From: Dermanyssus gallinae
Lineage: Eukaryota; Arthropoda; Arachnida; Mesostigmata; Dermanyssidae
Assembly (NCBI GenBank): GCA_003439945.1
Contig: QVRM01000423.1
Span: forward strand, 62,001-126,000
Direction: 5' to 3'
Length of the DNA stretch: 64,000 nucleotides
Position 1 is the first letter of the stretch, and each line of letters begins with the position of its first letter. Shown here piece after piece: positions 11,406 through 24,100 of this stretch. Position numbers and translations under genes: made by a program. A model generated the notes under the pieces. That model was not told the DNA's origin, did no database searches, and was given only the letters and a program-made list of their open reading frames with translations.

Positions 11406-12982
11406 TACAGCAAGCGGCAAAACGAGCTCGTAGTAAGTTTGTCCCATGGTACAATCAGCAGTGCCGCTCTTTCAAGCACTACACGGTGCAAGCATACATC
11501 CTAGCTCGTACACGCCCTGAGATGATGCCACTTTACACTCAACTAAGCCGCGCGTACAAGAAAATGGTAAAGAAAGCTATAAAAGAGCATGAAGAGCGAA
11601 GTGAGTACAAGTTACTGGTCGAGGCACACCAATCACAACACAAATGGTTGCGTGCCGATTGACGCGCCACTGCATGTCCAATCCAGCTTGAGAAGTTAAA
11701 CGAGCACTTCCGTAAAATGTTTGCCGGTGCGGTAACCATTCCGAGCGATGCTCCTGTAGTATTTTCTGCATGGAGCGAGCGAATCCAGGAAGCTCGCCAG
11801 GCCCTGTCTCGCCCTTTTATCGACTCAGAGGTAACTGAAGCAATGGTAAAGGCGCCGCTGGGTAAGGCACCCGGACCTGACCTAGTGGTAAACGAACATC
11901 TTCGGCAGGCCACGTTGTTAGTGCCGTGTTTCACTGCTCTTTTCAGTGAAGTGCTTAGAACATCCCAATTACCCGTGGAATGGAGAACCAGTCTTCTTAG
12001 TATCATTGCTAAGGGAAAGGGAGACCCGCTGGCTCCATCATCCTACCGAGGAATAACGAAAAAGAGCGTAATATATAAGCTTCTATCGGCCATCTTAACC
12101 CGTCGCCTGAAAGTATTTTTAGAAACTACCGGGACACTTCCTGAGCAGCAACACGAATTCAGAAAAGGCAGATCAACAATGACTGCGTGCGCCGTGCTTC
12201 TAAACTCGGTGAATCGTATACTTCGTGTCAGGGGGAATTATCTATTCGCCGTGTTTGTGGCCTTCAAGGCGGCCTTTGATACGGCCTCGCAAACGATCAC
12301 CATTGACAAGCTGGCACACAGTGGAGTCCCACTGAGCATGCTAGAGCTTCTAAGAAGCATCTTACAAGGGGGACTGGTAATAATAGACGACGGGGTTGCT
12401 GAACACGCGCCGATCACTCAGACCACCGGTGTTGCTCAGGATGATAACCTGAGTTCTCTGCTGTTCTCAATGTTAGTAAGCAATCTCCCGGCGGAAATAC
12501 ATAGTCGGCATTCACAAGTGAAAACGCGTATGTATGCCGATGATTTTGTATTGTTCTCCCGAAGTCGCTTTCACTTGCAGCAGTCGTTTGTAACTCTGCA
12601 GGGCTATGTAAATCGGAACAAATTGGAGATCAATGCGAGCAAGACAAAAGCGATGAAATTCCGACGAGGAGGAAGACTGGCCAAAAGCGATGAGCTCCGA
12701 CTGGATTCAGAAATAGTCAAAGTCGTTCCATACTTTCCCTACCTGGGGGTCGTGTTTTCTTCACGTAGCACAAGTTTCTCCAGGCATGTTGAAGAAAGAG
12801 TCCGAAAAGGCCTACAACCCTTTTACAGTGTCAAGGACCCATGCAAACTGTCGATGGAGGTTGCTGTTAACCTGTTTAACCTGAAGATTGCACCCACAGC
12901 ATCTTACGGTGTTCAGGTAATCTGGCCGTATCTCACGAGATCGAACCTAAAGGCGTTTGATCAACTCAAAGCCAGTTTCTAA
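11406..12982 (+). pseudogene. LINE reverse transcriptase
   Basis: A long readable frame of 421 residues (11717-12982) preceded by a linker (11357-11662). Motifs appear in order: GKAPGPD near the start, LPVEWRTSLLSIIAKGKGDP, SYRGIT, QHEFRKGRST, the palm aspartate in FVAFKAAFDTAS, GVAQDDNLSSLLFSML, MYADDFVLF (catalytic YADD), and YLGVVF. The GVxQGDxLSPLLF box is altered (Asp-Asp-Asn in place of Gly-Asp-Pro), a sign of decay. Confidence 0.9.
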
Positions 12983-13436
12983 AGAAAGCATTGAACGTCC
13001 ACCGCACTAGCCTGAATAGGTTAGTGTACTTACTGGCATCGTCGTTGTTAATCGTTGAGGACTTACAGAGGATGTACAACCTGCCGAAGACGACGGTTTT
13101 TAGAGAACACGTCTTAAAATGGGAAAATAAAATGGCCGACATCGACCCGCTGTTTTATGAAACGGGAACAATGACGTCGGATTTGTGGAGAGCCTGCAGT
13201 TATGAGGAAAAGCATCTAATCAACAGATTTGCCGTCTACGGCTTCCATCTGAAGATCTGTGCGCGCAAGAAGTTTCATGAGATATCGGCAGAGTGTATGT
13301 GTAAACTTTGTGGCTGCCCGTGTGATTTATATCACCTTCAGCGTTGTGAAAGAGCAAATACGCTGTCTCAACTCTGGAAATGCGATGTCTATGATGTATA
13401 TTCGTAAACCAATCATTGGTTAATAAAACTACTACT
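12983..13436 (+). pseudogene. LINE C-terminal domain with zinc motif and 3' tail
   Basis: It continues the reverse transcriptase after one stop. It contains NKMADIDPLFYETG and, near the end, CKLCGCPCDLYHLQRC (C-x2-C-x7-H-x3-C), a C-terminal zinc motif. The stop is followed by TTAATAAAACTACTACT, the element's 3' end. Confidence 0.75.
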
Positions 13437-13700
13437 GTGTATCTGCTGGCGGACACTCCGTTGTTCGTCGAGGATCTGAAGAGATGCTTCAACCTGCCAG
13501 AGACTCCCGCCTACAAGGAATTCATTCGCATGTGGGAGGACAAGATGGCGAACATCGACCCGGACATCTTTGACACGGGTGCCATGCGAGACAGCACCTG
13601 GAAGGACCTAGGCCGCACAAACCGCCACATAGTGACTCGTTTCACGGTACACGGGTTAGTAAAAAAAAAGTAGTAATAAAACTACTACTACTTATGTATT
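13437..13700 (+). mobile_element. 3' fragment of a second, related LINE
   Basis: The translation VYLLADTPLFVEDLKRCFNL onward aligns to the C-terminal domain of the preceding LINE at about 33 of 75 residues without gaps, so it is a sister family, not a copy. It lacks the zinc motif and ends, after two stops, with TAATAAAACTACTACTACT, the same tail. It begins where the first element's tail ends. Confidence 0.75.
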
Positions 13701-14939
13701 ATTTGTGAGGCACACCGTAATGGACTAAAGAACAAAAATCTGAATACAAAATATAAGGCAGGATTGTGGATGCCAGAAGAACATTCACCGCATTCACTCA
13801 GGCTATTATTTTCGTTCATACACAATAGTCTGTTCGTTAGATGATCAAATGTTCATATAAATGTATGTTAGTAAGGTTTACTTTCTCTCATTTTTGATCA
13901 GCATTTGATGCTTTTCTCTGACGAATACTTTTGAAAATTTTAAGTGTATACAACTACAATCAAATGTTTGCTCTTTATTTTAAGGGCCAATCTTGAATCA
14001 TTTGTCAGAACGAAAAATAGCAATCGATTTTTCTCGAATTTTGTTTAGTAAAACCATGCTGTCTAATAAATTTATAGGCATATGAGATGCGCTTAACTAG
14101 TATTTTCTTAAAAATTATAAAGTTAGTTTATGACCGTGTAAATGGTAGTTATCAACACTATATTCTGTCCCTTTTTGTGAGCTGGCGTTCTAGAACTGTA
14201 AACTGTAAATAATTATGAAGCGTGTAAAATAGTCAGAGATGAATCTATTTGACCATGAAATCTGTAATAAATAGAAAAACAATGGTTCACACATTACAGT
14301 AGAACTTTTGTGTTCTTAGTCTGACAAACAGGTTCTGTATAGTGAAAAGTCTTACAACTGTTACTATTATGAAATTATGGTAGCTGACAAGGCAAGCAAA
14401 ACACCTTCATATAGTCAAAAGGGCGGATTATTACAACATTTTAGAATTGACACAAATTCTTAGAATGTATGACGCAAAGTCTGTTCAATTTGGCAAATTC
14501 ACACTTTTTATTGTGACACGAGAACAGATTATTGATTCCCTCTGTTCTTGTGGTTTCGACGGGGTTGCCTCTGGAATTATTTAGGCGAATAATTAAAAAA
14601 ATTATTTGTTGTCCAAAGTTGCTTGCACACTTTGCATAAAAATTGCCATACTTCGCGACAATACGTGAATGTTCGTGCAACTAAACAACGAAATAAATGT
14701 GTATTTAATTCCCGCCCTTTTGTATTAAAACTGAACAATGTCTTGCATAAGAGTATGGTTTGAGGTATTATGCATGAAAGCTAAAAATAAAAACTTCTTT
14801 TGCAAATTCCCCTCTAAACGACAATGTCGTATTATCTGGGCGGCGTCATAATGTTTTCAGAGAAAGCAGAATTTCTCACAAACACGACGATATGCTTAGC
14901 TTTTGTATCGATACAATACAATACAATTCTCTTTTTATT
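13701..14939. other. AT-rich intergenic stretch, no gene recognised
   Basis: Low-complexity AT-rich DNA with scattered short frames. No motif, splice-bounded exon, RNA gene or repeat family was recognised. Confidence 0.4.
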
Positions 14940-15590
14940 AAAAAAAGGGGGTTTTAACAAGTCACATATTTTGTCGTCGTCCCGTGCGCGGCGGGCCAGG
15001 CGTCACGCAAAAGCATTGTTAACGACTTCGGCATTGGCTATTTCCAGTGCGTGAATAGTTACGCCGCTCCGTAAGTTGTTCGTCCTTACAGTGAAAAACT
15101 TTGAAAGTCGATTTTCTTTTATGATCTGTCTAAAAATACAAGTGTCCACCCGTCGTTGGTACTCCTCTACACTAGGGAGTACAATTTCGGCACGAGTAAT
15201 TTTGCAGCGCCAGGACAGACGCTTAATGAACCTGTCCTGCACGCGTTGCAACAGTGCCACATCTTTCCCATGGAAGGGTGCCCAGACATGAGCGCAATAC
15301 GTGAGTTTCGGTACTACTATTGTTTCATACAGTTTTATATACATTTTAAGGTCCTGCAAGATAAACGTTCTAAGAAGAAGGTTGCACACTCGAGTCGCTG
15401 CAGTCGCTGTTTCCACAATATGTTGCCGGAACTTAAGTTGGCGATCAAACGTCACTCCCAGGTCTTTGTACGCATTGACTTCATTTATAATGTTTCCGTC
15501 CAAGTAATACTTAGCATCATCAGGAATGGTCTTTAAGATTGCGCATTTTGGAACAGATATCTCCATTCGGTTAGCTTTAGGAGGACTCAT
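14940..15590 (-). mobile_element. Jockey/CR1-like LINE, 3' part of ORF2
   Basis: A 195-residue open frame (15003-15590) matching the segment after the reverse transcriptase active site: VNAYKDLGVTFDRQLKFRQH, LYETIVVPKLTYCAHVWAPF and DVALLQRVQDRFIKRLSW. The LGV-(x)FD, LYxTxVxPxLxYC and LxxVQxRFxKR motifs are characteristic of Jockey and CR1-type elements. A short A/T and G tract near 14940 may mark the 3' end. The catalytic region is missing, so it is a 5'-truncated copy. Confidence 0.8.
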
Positions 15591-15770
15591 TGTCCGGTAA
15601 TCGTATATTTTGTGCTCCTATGTTAGGCAACAACACCAGTGTCATAGATTTTAGTAATATCAATCTTCCTCCAAAACAAGACTTCTCAGAGGTTATGTTT
15701 CATTGAAATACATGTTTACACTAACGAGCTCGACAATTCCCTATGCTTTATAAATATTTCAAGAATGCCG

Positions 15771-15801
<31 letters not shown>

Positions 15802-15876
15802 TATGTGTGTTATTCGCTTGACATGTATGCCTAAATATACATGCTACTCGTATATATCAGGGGCGCTTAGAGTGGC

Positions 15877-16040
15877 AGCATAAGCAGACATATTGAGATA
15901 TGTAGGGTTTTCCGAGTAGTCTTTGTGGCATACGGGCGCTGACTCTCGATATAGTTTATCATCTATTCTCAATGAGCATGGTTCAAGGAACCGAGCCGGG
16001 GACACTCCGGAGTATGGCAATCATGACTAGCGCACTAGTT

Positions 16041-16042
<2 letters not shown>
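15877..16042 (-). mobile_element. tRNA-derived SINE (family 1), partial
   Basis: Matches the middle and head of the family seen complete at 21390-21680: GCTGACTCTC, GTTTATCATCTATTCTCAAT and GACTAGCGCACTAG are shared. The tail is degraded. A (TA)n run follows at 16043-16075. Confidence 0.7.
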
Positions 16043-16082
<40 letters not shown>

Positions 16083-16689
16083 TAATATGTGAAAATAACA
16101 TATGTTTTCATTTTATTTAATCATTATTACTATATGCTGCGAAGATACTATGGCTACTTAAGCCAATAAAGTGTTTTCAACAAACTTAAATACTGTGTTG
16201 AAAAAAAAGCTACCTGCAAGCCGATGACAGGGAACAGAAACGACGTTTTCAATATTTCGTGGGTTCGTTTATGTTAGTTAGCAAGATAGCACAACCGTCC
16301 TTGAAGTACCCACAACCTAGAAAATGTGGCGCTACTGGAGCGAATGCATTCAGCTGCCTTCCAATACATTTTTGGTGTGTGGGTGTATATGCTAGTTACG
16401 ATTCATGCATATGCATATATATATAGGTTTCTTTATGTGTTTGTATATACGAGTTCGATGGTAGGCAAAAGCCAGGCAGGGCAAGATATGTATGTATGTA
16501 TAAATATATATATATATAGAAAGAGAGAGGGAGATATATAAAGAGGAAAGAGCTAGACAACGCAAGGATCTCGTGTCGTTATCGGCCGGAAGAAAATCGG
16601 TCACCGCCATCTCGAGCCGTCGCACGCTCGGCTGGAGACTCTGTCAGCCTCTGACAGGCTGACAAACAGTCTGCTTCTGTCGATGTGAT

Positions 16690-16840
16690 TCCATTCATGA
16701 TGACGATGATGATGATAATAACAATAATGGTGATGATAACAATGATTATGATGATGTTAATGGCGATACTAATGATTATGATAGTGGTGGTGGTGGTAAG
16801 GATGGTGGTAATGATGACGATGATGGTGATGATGGCGCCC
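16690..16840. repeat. (GAT/AAT)n trinucleotide tract
   Basis: Imperfect GAT/GAC/AAT/GGT repeats over about 150 bases, coding for nothing recognisable on either strand. First of a series of repeat blocks upstream of serpin B. Confidence 0.85.
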
Positions 16841-17303
16841 TCGAGTTCTGGCGAGTAAGCATGGAGGCGGACAGCGCATGAGGGCTGATGAAGGGGAAGA
16901 GGAGGAGGAGGAGAACAAGGAGCTAAACGACAATAATAAAATACGAAGCAACAACAACGCACAGGAGACGGCGATATTTGGCGAGGAGAATGCGGGATTA
17001 ATAAGGGACATACATGCTGATACGGCCGATGCGATTGGGCGAGGCGCGACAGAGGAGCTGCCGGGCAGGCGAGCAGGCGGGGCAGGGCGGGTGGATGGAT
17101 GACAAATCGGCAGGCGAACGGGCAAACAAAGCCACTCTGCCAGACTGCCAGTCAGTCTCCCACGCTCCCGCCGTCACAGTTTGTCGTCCGACCAGGTCGA
17201 CTTAGTCAGACCGATCGAAAACGTTGGCTGTGCGCAGTTTATTCACATCACCATTCAGTTACGACAGTTGGCCGTGTTACGGCCGTCGCTCTCGCTTCAA
17301 TCG

Positions 17304-17430
17304 ACGACGACAACAACGACCGCGACGACAACGACGACGACGACGACGACAACAACAACAACGACCGCGACGACAACGACGACGACGACGACGACGACAA
17401 CAACAACAACAACGACGACGACTACAACAA
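17304..17430. repeat. (GAC/AAC)n trinucleotide tract
   Basis: Alternating blocks of GAC and AAC triplets; one segment of about 40 bases is itself repeated. It lies about 0.7 kb before the serpin B start codon. Confidence 0.9.
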
Positions 17431-17509
17431 TACCACACATAGGACTACTAATATTACCAGCAGCAGCAGCAGTAGCAACAACAGCAACGGCATTGTCGGC
17501 GTAGTATCG

Positions 17510-17665
17510 GGTGTAGTAGTAGTAGGAGTAGTTAAAGGAGAGGTGGTACTACTAGAGGAGAAGTAGTAGTAGTTAAAGGAGAAAAGTATTAGTTAAAGGA
17601 GAAATAGTATTAGTTAAAGGAGAAATAGTAGCAGTTAAATGAGAAGTAGTAGTAGTAGTTAAAGG
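17510..17665. repeat. Minisatellite, about 20-base unit
   Basis: Five or six imperfect copies of a unit containing AGTAGTAGTTAAAGGAGAA, varying in the number of AGT triplets. Confidence 0.85.
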
Positions 17666-17857
17666 AGCGACGTGGGCGCTCACGGTACGGCCTCCAAACG
17701 ACTCAGGCCGACCCGACCCGCGCAAAGGACAGCCAGTCTGTTTGGGTACTTGCGATACTGGTGGTGACTGGCGTGAACGACGCTTGTCTACCGCTTCTTG
17801 TCGTCGTCGTCCTGTATCGATCTGAGCAGCTCGTCATCGTGTACCTTGTACCTGCCT

Positions 17858-17990
17858 TATCGAGGTCCTGTATCTGCTTTCCTTCTCGACGTCCTGTATC
17901 TGCTTTCCTTCTCGACGTCCTGTATCTGCTCTACTTCTCGACGTTCTGTATCTGCCCCCTGGACTTCTTCCTTTCTCGACGTTCTGCGCC
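17858..17990. repeat. Minisatellite, 26-base unit
   Basis: About four copies of a unit of the form TTCTCGACGTCCTGTATCTG plus six bases, ending about 150 bases before the serpin B start codon. It lies where the promoter or 5' untranslated region should be. Confidence 0.85.
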
Positions 17991-18135
17991 CGGTGGTGGC
18001 GGGTGATCGTGGTGGTTGTAGTGATCGTTCTGATCATTGTTGTTGTTGTTGACCGCACACTGGCGGTCGCTGATCAAGTGCAACAAGCAATACTGGAAAC
18101 CGACAACCAATAACAAACATCACCAATCGACCATA

Positions 18136-20995
18136 ATGAAGTCATCCCCTATCTCGCCTGCTTCTGCCGGCCCTAGGACAACGACAAGGACAACGAGGAC
18201 GGTCATGGTCCTGTTGGCGGTGGCAGGACTTTTCTTGGCAGGATCAGCTGCCCAAGCAGAGGCTGCGACCCCGCTTATGGTGGAGCCCACAGGCGCCGAA
18301 CGACAGGTAAGCGATTCTTCAGCATACAATGGACTCTGCTGCTGGCTGGCTGGTGGCAGCGTCTGCGGTGGCGGGACAAATGTCTCCGTTGTTTGTTGTC
18401 GTTGGTGTTGGTGCTGTTGGTGTCGTTGTTACTGTTGTTGCTGCTGTTGTTGTTGTCCGTTCGACACTTCAACTTAGATCAATAGAGACTTTACACTGCC
18501 GGCCACCATTGGTGGTTTGGAGCCTTTGATCACTACCACTGTAAAGGCGGCGGTCCCAGGGGAGATTGACCAGCTCTAACCTTCCTTCCCTCAAACTCCC
18601 TCTCTACCTTCCTTATTGATCTCTCTCCCTCTCTCTGTTCTATCATGTTAGCCCGTTGGCGCGCCGTCCGACAGCAAAGCGTCACGACACGCAAGTCTGT
18701 GTATAGCGAAAATCTAGATAGATTGCCACATTTAACTACATCCTAATTATAGCTAATGGTCGACGCTCAGAAATCCTGAACGCAAGCGCACGCTTGCTAA
18801 CAAAATTAAGCGTTCGTTTCTATATACTCATACATACAGGGTGTCCAAAAACAGTTCGCCAGACCCTGCGAAATCTTAGAAATTGTTGAAATAGGCCTTT
18901 TTTTATATTGAAGTGGAGAAAAGGGGCAAATGTCGTCTCGTCTAGAAGTAACAGTGAAATTGCGCATGTTTGTTATACCGATGTGGGGACATTGCCTTAC
19001 AAAATTTGTGGTTGCAAGTGAACGAGTTAACCAGTAACAAAACTGGACATGGCGCGTTTGGAAGAATATTCGACTGAAAGACATCCGACATGCCCAGGGA
19101 AAGAAGAATAGTCGTATTGAAAACAAGTTGCAAAAATCGAGATCCTCTGACGCTTCATTTCACTGATCACGCTCATAAAATAAACGCATTTAGGATTCGC
19201 ATTTCATAGGGACAACTTTTTGTACCAGATCAATGGTGCTTCTAATTCGTGATAGTATTTTCCTAGATATCCCTCTCCTGGTGTTGAATTCTTTTAATGT
19301 CCTGTTAAAAGATAGACTGGGACGTCAGCGGCTGGCGTACGCCGTTTTCAATTAACGATGCACACTAAATTCAAATGTATGTACTAGCAGTAACAGTTAT
19401 TTGGGTACAAAGGTAATTATTAGGGATGCTCTATAATTGATCCATCCCATTAATTTGCTTCTTTTTATTTGCATGTGAACGCAATTTGCAACTGTTGGGT
19501 TGTTAATGCATCACCTTGGCGTATTTTAAATGTGTTGCCAGCGTCTTTGAAAATAATCATTTAGGCGTGTTGTTTCTTATAAAACGGAATGTACTACGTA
19601 TTAGTAAACAGTGACTTGCGTTTAGCTTGGTGCGTACGTGTTTTTTCTATGTTCTCTAATCGATTTGTCACTCGCTTTGATTTACAACACACACTTTGCA
19701 CAAACCTAAAAATGAAAGTCTGTTTCACGCATTTGACTTTGTCATGATTGACAACGGATTTGCCGAACAAGCTTCGTGTGCGAGCTTGATGCTTTGATGC
19801 CGTCACGTTGTCAAAGCCTGTCTCGATCGCTTAATATAAGCCGTAGTAATAATAGCAAAATCGGAAGCTATGTTGACCAAATATGTGTACACATAGGCCA
19901 ACCCATATTCATACCGCCAATTTTGTTGCAGCTATGGAATGCTGTAGGAGAGTTCGGCCATGAACTTCTACAGGCATCCAGCAAAAGTGCTGCTCGGCTC
20001 CAAAACATGCTCATATCACCGCTTTCGGTACACCTAGCTCTATCGATGGCCCTCGAAGGGGCTCGCGGATCAACGAGGGACGCCATGCTTGAAACGCTGA
20101 AGGTTAAGGGACTCAAACCAGAGGCCCTTCGGCATGCCTACTCTGGTCTGACGGGACGCAAACATGAGAACACTACTCAGCCCGGCGACTCTTTTCCAGG
20201 TGAGTGATTACGAGTATATTGGTGACATCTTTGTCATCCCATACTTACGTAAAGCATTTTTATGCAGTACAGAACAACCCGGGGATTAGGTGCGGCGGCA
20301 TATAGTACGCTCTTTGAAGTTTTAATTTTCCGACAGGTGTGAGTGTGGGATACACATAGAAAGTCACCGCCTGTGGGTAATAACTCTGCCAGTGGGGAAG
20401 GTCTCTCGTCGTCATATTCGAATTGATATCAAAAGCGGCGGGTTACTGGACCGAAATCATAGACAGTGCAAAGTCCGGTCCAGAAACGCTTCCGCAGGGG
20501 CGTCAACAATCTAACGTCTAAACGCAAACGACATTGCAGATGTGAAGTACATCATGAGGCTTGCTAATCGCATGTACTTGAACAAGGCCTATCGGATCGA
20601 CGCGTCGTACGTCGACCAGTTGAAGACTACGTACCATGCTGATGCCGTCAATGTGGACTTCGCCGCCCAAGGCCCTGCCGTCCAAAAGGAGATCAACGAA
20701 TTCGTTCGCGAAAAGACCAACAATCTCATTCCAGAGATTCTTCGTGAACCACTGGATGCAAACACGGTGCTCGCGCTTGTCAATGCCGTGTATTTCAAAG
20801 GCGACTGGACACACGCCATGCACGAGGATAATCGGGTGCTGCCTTTCAACAAAGATTCGAAAGAGCACAGGCAGGACCACTCCAACTGGCTCAACACTGT
20901 CAGAAAGTAAGTGCAGTCAAAGTCATGCTGTTGCTTTGGTTTCTTTGTCAAACGCCTGGTCGTATACACACTGTATTTGAGTGTGCGTGTTTAAG

Positions 20996-21033
<38 letters not shown>

Positions 21034-21082
21034 CGAGCACTGCCGAGTGTGCAAACATATTGTAAATAATTAATACATTATC

Positions 21083-21161
<79 letters not shown>

Positions 21162-24100
21162 TCGATTTGATCGAAATACATATTCATTTATGTCTACATA
21201 AGCACGGTTCTCAGCCAGAAAAATAAAACCTGTAGGGGTGTACACTTCTTAGGAAAGCTTGCGAGGCCGAGAGCGTCTACGGCTGTATGGCTAGCTTGTT
21301 AAGTAATTTGCTTTTCATGTCACTGTGTTGTACTTGGAGCTTTCGATATTGCACAGAAATTGTATACACGCTTACGACTATAATTTAGAACGTTTTTTTA
21401 ACGAGGTTGTTTTTAATTATAGACCATACTCCGTCCCCTATGGGCTTGCAACTCACCGTGAGGTATATCTTTAACTCACCGAGGGCCGGACATGTTGAGA
21501 TATCTAGGGTTTCCCCAACAGTCCAGATGACAGCATGGCCGCTGACTCTCAGCAGTATGGTTTATCATCTGTTCTCAATGAGCATCGCTCAAAGAAAATT
21601 CGATCAACAACAGGAATCGAACTGGCGACACCCCAGTAGATGGCAACCATGACTAGCGCACTAGTCCGCTAAACCGCGATTTGCACGCCTACGACTGGAT
21701 TCATGAAAGTCGTTCCGTCCATACGCAGCATGGTGATAACCATGAATCGAAAACCCGGTGAAGACGTGCTGGTTCCTACAATGACTTGTATTGTACTCGT
21801 CGTTATGGTCAGTTCCGAGGGATATGTTTTGGCTTACGTCTTTGATCTCTGCAATCTATTGTACATCTTCCATGTGGTGAGCGTATGGTTTCATGTGCAT
21901 ACAAGTTTTCGTTAAGAGATAAGCGGACTTAAGGCCGCCATATACTTAGTGCTGAGGGGTCTCTATTTCAGCTGTAAATCAGAAGACGCGGTGAGCATGG
22001 TCCTCTTCGGGCAAACACAATTGAAAGTTGGCGAAATCAACAGCGAAGATCGTCGCAAGAAGGATGACAACATCCACCGACGGGGCAGAGGAGGTCTCTT
22101 TTTTAGTCTCCATCATGAGGCAGAAGACGAGTCTAGAAGACGCCCGGAGGTCACGCTTTTGGTCGAGTCAACCTACCCTGACAGTGATCCGTTCCGAGCT
22201 CCCCTCTCCTAGTCTCGAGATACTGTTGGAGATGCCTCATGCTTCAACCTTCTCCTAGATCTACGGGAACCTTGCAAACTGAAGACCCACCCTCAGTTTG
22301 CAAGGTTCCCGTAGATCTAGGAGAAGGCTAAAGAATGACGCTTCCCTCTCCTAGTGAGTATTACACACCTCCGGCAGTGGATTGAGTCACACACTCTCCG
22401 CCCGAGTCGAGTCCCATACTATCCGTCAACAACACCGACGGATGTGCGTAAACGCAAAATTCCCTGTTTAGAAAAATACGAGGTGAGATACCGTGAGATC
22501 AGAATAAGCCTGAGATAGGCGAACTGACATATTGGATAAAACCACATTCTTCTGTTAGTTTCTCTCTGACGGTCAATCGCTTCTCCCTTTTTTATTGACC
22601 GGCTAAATCCCTTAACATATTTGACTAAGGCTGCCGAGGCCTGTTAATGTCACCTTGTTGATTCACCGGCGCGCCCGGAAGGGTGTCGTTCACTAAGAGT
22701 GTGTTTGGCTTATTATATAAATTAAACGTTTCGGCACGTGGTATCTGTTTGAGCAGGTTCTGAGGTGTGGCGCTATGTGTAAGTCGTCTATAGATAAGGG
22801 GACTGTGCTTTACTTGTAAGCTTGCGCTTAGTCATCGACGGTCGGCCCCGATGTTTTCTCCGGTGGTACGCCAAAACACACAGATGCTGCCACCATAGCT
22901 TATGAGTCAAATTAATGAAAGTTGGTTAAGAACAAGAATGCAACCAAGCGTGCTAATAAAGTAGGTTGGGAAAACATTTTATTAAAAGGATCTACAGCGC
23001 ATATGTGCACATCAAATGATAATCAGCATACGCAACCTCGTAGCAGAAATAGTGATCGTGGTAGGAGTAAAAGCAATACCGATGTCAATAGAAGACCTGA
23101 AATATGTTGGTGACCTGATTTAAACGTAACCGGCATAGCCACTTCTTAAGGGAGCGTACTACGTCTTTGCAGCTTTCTGAGCGCGACAGTGTCTTGTTAC
23201 GAATGGCAAACAAGTGGCAATCCAGGCCAATTTTCTAGAGTTTGTCGTATAGCCATAAATCCGTCCGTTCACAAACTTTCGTTGTGAGTGGGTAAGCAGG
23301 TCGTCGAAGGCGTGGCTCTTTGATGTTTTTATTATCACAGGTATACTCAATATAAGTAAAATAAATATGATAATGATGATAATTACATATAAAAAATGTA
23401 AACAAGCATAAGTTTAGCAACAAGTGTATTGTTGTCCTGAGCCACACAGATTACAAATATGAAATAAGCTCCATAGTACTCCTGTCAGTAAATAGTATAG
23501 AAACATTTGCGAGTTGAGTTAGATAACCTGCTTCTCTACTATGAACATTAACGATTTTACTGTGGTGTGTATTCGATTTTCAGCATGATGTATTTGGAGT
23601 CGGCTGCACTCCGCGCAAAGCTCATCCGCATACCATATAGGTCGCGTCAATATACGGCAAGCATGCTTATCATTGTGCCTAAACAGTCTCTCTCTGACTC
23701 CAACCAGTGGCTCTACGACTTAAAATGGGCCGACGTGCAGCGGGAACTTGGAAAAATGCAGAGTAAGTTCATACTACGACTCATTTCAACACTTTTGCAT
23801 CATAGTGTCTAGCAACTGTCAATCAGCCTCGAGATAGCAAGCAAGAACGGCCTTGCCATCTTAGTATTCTTGCGGAGTCCTATAAGCATTGTCCTTGTTT
23901 ACGGTGGGTCAGACTCTCATTATTTACGTTGTGTCGGCTCATTCCAGTGACAAGGGTCAACCTGACAATGCCTCGTTTCGAGGTCGGTGGTCGTCTTCAA
24001 CTGGAGGGTACTCTGCGTTCGATGGGAATGACCCCTGCCTTCGACATAGCTACATCTGATCTGTCTGGAATCGTCGCTGACAAGAAACAACGCCTTAGCA

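Larger units (their letters stand above)
8598..13436 (+). mobile_element. Decayed LINE (I/Jockey-type) interrupted by a mariner
   Basis: A non-LTR retrotransposon with the expected order: gag-like ORF1 with zinc knuckles, an APE-type endonuclease, a reverse transcriptase, and a C-terminal zinc motif. The element ends in TTAATAAAACTACTACT. Several stops and frame changes make it inactive. A mariner at 9924-11153 divides the endonuclease. The superfamily is inferred from ORF1 knuckles plus an apurinic-type endonuclease; the exact clade is not settled. Confidence 0.85.

Noticed and set aside
16579..17566. Histidine, threonine or aspartate/asparagine-rich frames
   Set aside because: Products of trinucleotide repeats; no conserved sequence.
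18830..19130. Possible TA-targeting element starting TACAGGGTGTCC (also near 625 and similar text near 1990)
   Set aside because: No matching opposite end was found, so the element cannot be bounded.
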